This document shows, piece after piece, positions 59,946 to 64,000 of a stretch of DNA of 64,000 nucleotides. The notes under the pieces were generated by a model. It was not told the DNA's origin, did no database searches, and worked only from the letters and a program-made list of their open reading frames with translations. The stretch's first letter is position 1, and the number at the start of each line of letters is the position of its first letter. The stretch is from positions 332,501-396,500 of the forward strand of contig NC_062250.1 in assembly GCF_905475465.1 (NCBI RefSeq), read 5' to 3'. The position numbers were made by a program, and so were the translations under genes. Origin of the DNA: Pieris napi (Eukaryota > Arthropoda > Insecta > Lepidoptera > Pieridae).

Positions 59946-61093
59946 CCAATCAAAAATCATCAGATAATTGAAGTACAAATGCACAAAACCCCATTGGCGG
60001 TTACGAAACTTAATTACTTTAAATTACATATTATTTTTATATTCTCTTGGAATGTTGAGCGATCTCAAAAATATATATTCCATTATGAAATAGAAGTGCA
60101 GAGAAGTTTATAGAAGTGTGGGTTTTCAGAACCAATTACATTTGGCCGGCTGAAGTTTGCTAAAGGCAGATAGTCCCGGGGCAACACGATTCGCTCCGAA
60201 AATTCTCAAATTAAAACGTTTCCAATATAACTAATGGCCTTTTAAGATTTTATAACAAAGAAATTTTATCGCCGGATAGACCGAGTTCGCTTGCAAATTG
60301 AGAAACTTCAATCTGCAGCGCGGGCTAATTTTATAATTGCTGTTTGTACTTGAAATTGGATTGATTCGAGTTTAGTTTTACTTTTAAAACATAATTTTCT
60401 AAATTCGTTTTACTTCAGACAGTAATTGATCGACTTAGTATTATCGGCTCTTACCTAACAAGGTCTGTAATGGATATAAAAAGTTTTTAATTTGTTTAAT
60501 AAAATAGTTATATTTTATTAAATTAAAAACATACACTGGTAACATAATGGTACATCCAGGTCAGTTCGATGTGAATGATGAAATGTTTACACCATATCGC
60601 GTATTTCTGGGTATTATAGTTTTGTTTTGGTGACGTATGAAAAAATCTTCTTCACCAGGTTCTAACGTTTAGACGCTTATTACCAACTGAATTTAATTTA
60701 GGCACATTTTCGTTACAAGCTTCGCATTTATAAAATCAAATAAGTATTATGCATTAATCTATTTTTCACCATTACGTATACGAACTTGAAGCTCGTACTT
60801 GCTGAACTAAAAAGCTCTTAGGAAGTGGAAAGCAGAAGTTGTATTGCGTCTCGGTTACATTCATTGAGCGTAGTTTGAATAATTAACGCAATCTGTACCG
60901 CATCTTCTCTTAGTTTCAATTAGTGTAGGTTAGATTATTTGACAAAGCTTTTATCTAACTACATTAATTCATTATCTTTTTAACAAAAAGGATCAATGAA
61001 ATGAATAGTACAAAATTGTCGCTATTTTCCACTCATTTTTTAAATTAAATGTGAACGCGACCGTTTTTACTCCGATCTTTCGCCATTTAACAC

Positions 61094-62100
61094 TATTATT
61101 TATTTATTTATTTATTTAATAACAGCACAATGGACTTAGACTAAAAACACAATAAACAATACAATAAAATACAATTAAGATTTACAACACAGGGTAGCAT
61201 TACCCCCTTATCCCCTCCAGGTACACTCTGAAAGCACAGTATACCACCCCCATAGGCTTCCCAAACAGGTCGCTCTCCGGTGAAGAGTCGAGAAACCCAT
61301 TAAGCAGTGAGAGTAGCCGGGGAATGGGCGCTTGTTGTCGCTGGACAGTGCGAGCCGAACGCACAGCAAAAAGGTTATGTTTCCGGCAGCGGTAATATTT
61401 GTCCGGGACGTATAGCCTCATGATCTCTTCCAGCAAGTATGCGCTTTCCGTTTCATTCTTAATTACACTCAAACCAAACCTGACCACCGAGAAATCCCTA
61501 CGAAGCTCTAATGAATTATACCCTAACACCCCCATCAAGAACTTTGTAGGGTAGAGGTAAGGAAAGAAATTGTATCTTCTTTTATACAGATTTCTCAGGA
61601 ACTTCTTTTGAACTCGTTCAATCATATCCCCATAATACCTTTCATGAGGGGACCATATGACGCAGCTGGTTTCGAGAATTGGCCTTACTAATGATGAATA
61701 TAGCACCCTAGTGGCAGTGTCCGTCAGACCAACCGAATTTCGCAGAACAAACCCTAATCTCCTAAAAGCAGCATCCGTGATCGTCCGAATATGCTCCGCA
61801 AATGAAAGATCGTGCACGAAAAGGACACCCAAGTCGCGGACTCTGTCTACGCGCCTAATAACTTTCGATCCTAAGCCATAGTCGCAGAGTATTTTATTCG
61901 GAGAGGCACTAAAGGTCATCACTTCACATTTGTCATAGTTGAATTGGAGTTTATTTAATTCACTCCAATGCAGCAGTTCATCCAAATCAAGTTGCATACA
62001 CAGACGATCATTGTCAGTCTCAATTATTTTAAAGACCTTAACGTCGTCAGCAAATAATAGTATTTTGGAATACTTGATAACGCTTGGAAGGTCGTTAAAA
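61094..62100 (-). mobile_element. Strongly 5'-truncated CR1/Jockey-like LINE
   Basis: On the minus strand the copy begins near 62100 inside the reverse transcriptase (NDLPSVIKYSKILLFADD) and ends with a (TAAA)n tail at 61094-61122. The 3' UTR of about 80 bp is short. The AT-rich flanks do not give a certain target duplication. It belongs to a third LINE family, distinct in sequence from the other two. Confidence 0.85.
61200..62098 (-). pseudogene. LINE reverse transcriptase C-terminal fragment
   Basis: The open frame runs from the 5' truncation point to a TAA. It contains the catalytic box LLFADDVKVFK, NYDKCEVMTFS, VDRVRDLGVLFVHD and the C-terminal PILETSCVIWSPHERY. It ends VYLEGIRG. A methionine lies at 61997, but coding similarity continues upstream of it, so it is not the real start. 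There is no frameshift, which again suggests a fairly young insertion that arrived truncated and non-functional. Confidence 0.85.
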
Positions 62101-62466
62101 ATTAAAAATTATTATTATATATGCTACTAACAAAATAAAACCACATATACTACAAAAAGCTATAAAAAATATTTTGACCGTAGAAAAATATTACGTACAT
62201 GTAAACGTTATCAAATCAAGCAATTAAATAATTTCCTTTAAAATTGCGCAAACCTGTTATCAGAATACCTGGCGGCAAGTGGCGTTCGGTATAAATGTCC
62301 GTATTTATATAAAATGGTAAAAACTCGCGCGTATCTCGACTCGCTGAATTAACATTCTTTTGGAAATAAATTAAAGAACGGTCGCTTAGCTAGTACTCGT
62401 CGTAGGGTGACAATCAATTTTATTTTATTATTATATGTTTATATATGTTATGTTTAAGTATGTAGC

Positions 62467-62738
62467 AGCAGTGTTGGCATAGTGGCTCCAACGTGCGACT
62501 CTCATCCCTGACATCGTAGGTTCGATTCCCGGCTGTGCATCAATGGATTTTTTATGTGCGTATTCAACACTCGTTCGAACGGTGAAGAAAAACATCGTCA
62601 GGAAACCGGCATGCCTAAGACCCAATAAAATCGTCGGCATGTGTCAGGTATAGGACAGGACAGCCTCTAGCCACTTGCCTATTAGATTGACAGATAAAGA
62701 AATCTGAGCCTCAGACCTCAAAAGGTTGTCGCTACAAC
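62467..62738 (+). mobile_element. tRNA-derived SINE, nearly complete
   Basis: AGCAGTGTTGGCATAGTGGC, GTAGGTTCGATTCCCGGCTG, GTCAGGTATAGGACAGG and TTGCCTATTAGATTGACAGA are present. The intact joining sequence CCTATTAGATTGAC shows where the LINE at 44379-49219 entered its own SINE target. Confidence 0.85.
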
Positions 62739-64000
62739 AAGGTCTGCTAATACATAATTTTGTATAAAAATGTGAACGGTAACAATATAAGCGAAATTTC
62801 AAAACTTAAAGATAAGAAAACATATTGAAACAAAATACGGTATGATGTTTATCTCATAATATTTATGTAAATTTAGCAATAACATAACACAAGTTTTATT
62901 TTTCACATCTCAGGAATAAAGTTCACCCAAGTGTGCACTAAATGCAATTTATTTTACGAGCTTCCAGTATTTATAAGACTATTAAATTTTTAAAGGCAAA
63001 TATAACTTAAACAAAAGTACGTTTGATTTTGGAACTTTGTTATGTTTAAATGTACGTGCAAGCATTCATAGGAAGAGTGCTTGACAAATTCTCGGTGTTC
63101 TTAGAAATAATATTTTTATTAGTAATAGTTAAATTAAACCATATTTTATAGCTTTCGGTATTTATTTATGTGTGCACTGTCTGCATTGATTGTACTGTCG
63201 TGTTTCTTTATTTATTTAATAAAGATTTGTCAGTAAATTGAGTTTTTTTTACGACCGAGATTCAATGTCTAAGTAAATGACCACGTTACATCTGAGTTTT
63301 GATGAACACACGAGAAAATGATTGGTAAAATACCTTGCATAACTTATTTTTATAAGCGTCTTGCAGAATAACCATGAAGTGACGATGTGACTAAATAATA
63401 ACTTCTTAATGCGTAATTAATATTAAATAATGTATTAAGGAAATAATTATTCGTAACCCAAATATGGAGTCCCTACAATCAAGTTGTGCTCAAGGTTGGG
63501 CGGGGTTCGAATAAAAAATAGATTTTTTAAATAGGTTTTGTGGCGCGAAGTGATTTAATGATCTGCCATTGGTATGCCGCTCACGTTGACGTGCGATTTT
63601 TTATTTGTAATTGATTAAATGGGGGTAAAAGGGAGATTGAAATTCCTCTGCACGTGTGACGTGAATGGGAACTGCTCTCTGAGGGTACTGAGATCATGAA
63701 AATTGGATTTATATCTCGTCCTAAAGACGTGAATTGATTTTAATTCTTCACCTTGGGCAGCAATTATATAACTCAACTATTTTTTATTTTACGTAATCAA
63801 ATTTAAAGAATATTTTTAATTCTGCGGACGTCTTTCCCAAAGAGTTCTTAAATAGGGTTTATTTTAGTTTTGGATAAAAATAATAAATCAGCAGATATGA
63901 TTACATATCAAGACATAACGTATAACATTTTTAAAACTATAAAAGTATGTATGTGGATAAACTAAATTCATTTAATATACATAAACAAAATGCGAAAACC
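62739..64000. other. Nothing recognised
   Basis: AT-rich sequence to the end of the window, with no supported gene or repeat. Confidence 0.4.

Larger units (their letters stand above)
50229..61093. other. Gene-poor stretch
   Basis: AT-rich DNA with the A-tract array and a few repeat fragments. No open frame shows a family signature or paired splice sites. A small GC-rich patch lies at 55040-55075. Confidence 0.4.

Noticed and set aside
1..64000. LTR retrotransposon or endogenous virus
   Set aside because: I saw no paired long terminal repeats, integrase or envelope-like frame; all reverse transcriptases found are of the LINE type.

Overview
This 64 kb window reads as nuclear DNA of a lepidopteran insect (moth or butterfly). 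It is AT-rich. It carries several copies of a tRNA-derived SINE with the lepidopteran-style head, a Lep1-type Helitron, CR1/Jockey-like LINEs with (TAAA)n or (TAAAA)n tails, mariner relics and many decayed LINE 3' ends. The only host gene I can reconstruct is split into short exons with GT-AG splice sites. There is no bacterial operon, CRISPR array or rRNA, and I found no LTR retrotransposon or virus-derived gene.

Host gene: on the minus strand, nine exons between 19008 and 14878 join in frame into a complete secreted serpin of about 396 residues, including a tiny first exon that completes the signal peptide. The serpin core is well preserved. The reactive-centre-loop hinge is not the small-residue run of inhibitory serpins but G-A-Y-R-I-I-T-T, so the protein may be non-inhibitory or unusual. 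A decayed mariner lies about 220 bp upstream of its start codon.

Mobile DNA: (i) 44379-49219 (minus) is an apparently full-length CR1/Jockey-like LINE with intact ORF1 (PHD finger, coiled coil, FP-type C-terminal domain) and intact ORF2 (endonuclease plus reverse transcriptase). It sits inside a SINE, with the 5-bp sequence TATTA repeated on both sides. (ii) 26989-31142 (minus) is a 5'-truncated LINE of another family. Its otherwise open reverse transcriptase frame is interrupted at 27787-29843 by a TIR element whose 673-bp body is tandemly triplicated. TTA repeats flank the insert, which suggests a PIF/Harbinger-type non-autonomous element. (iii) 61094-62100 (minus) is a third, strongly truncated LINE. 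(iv) Two further short elements with terminal inverted repeats lie at 32209-32646 and 36846-37008.

The first 8 kb hold a scatter of LINE carboxy-terminal and 3' relics on both strands. The remaining stretches (about 20.4-26.6, 33.3-36.4, 39-44.3, 50.3-57.4 and 57.9-61 kb) are AT-rich non-coding DNA in which I recognise no gene. Short GC-elevated islands (10.1, 34.8, 36.5, 42.1, 49.6 kb) may be regulatory or simply undefined. The strongest leads are the divergent serpin, the triplicated TIR element and the intact nested LINE.
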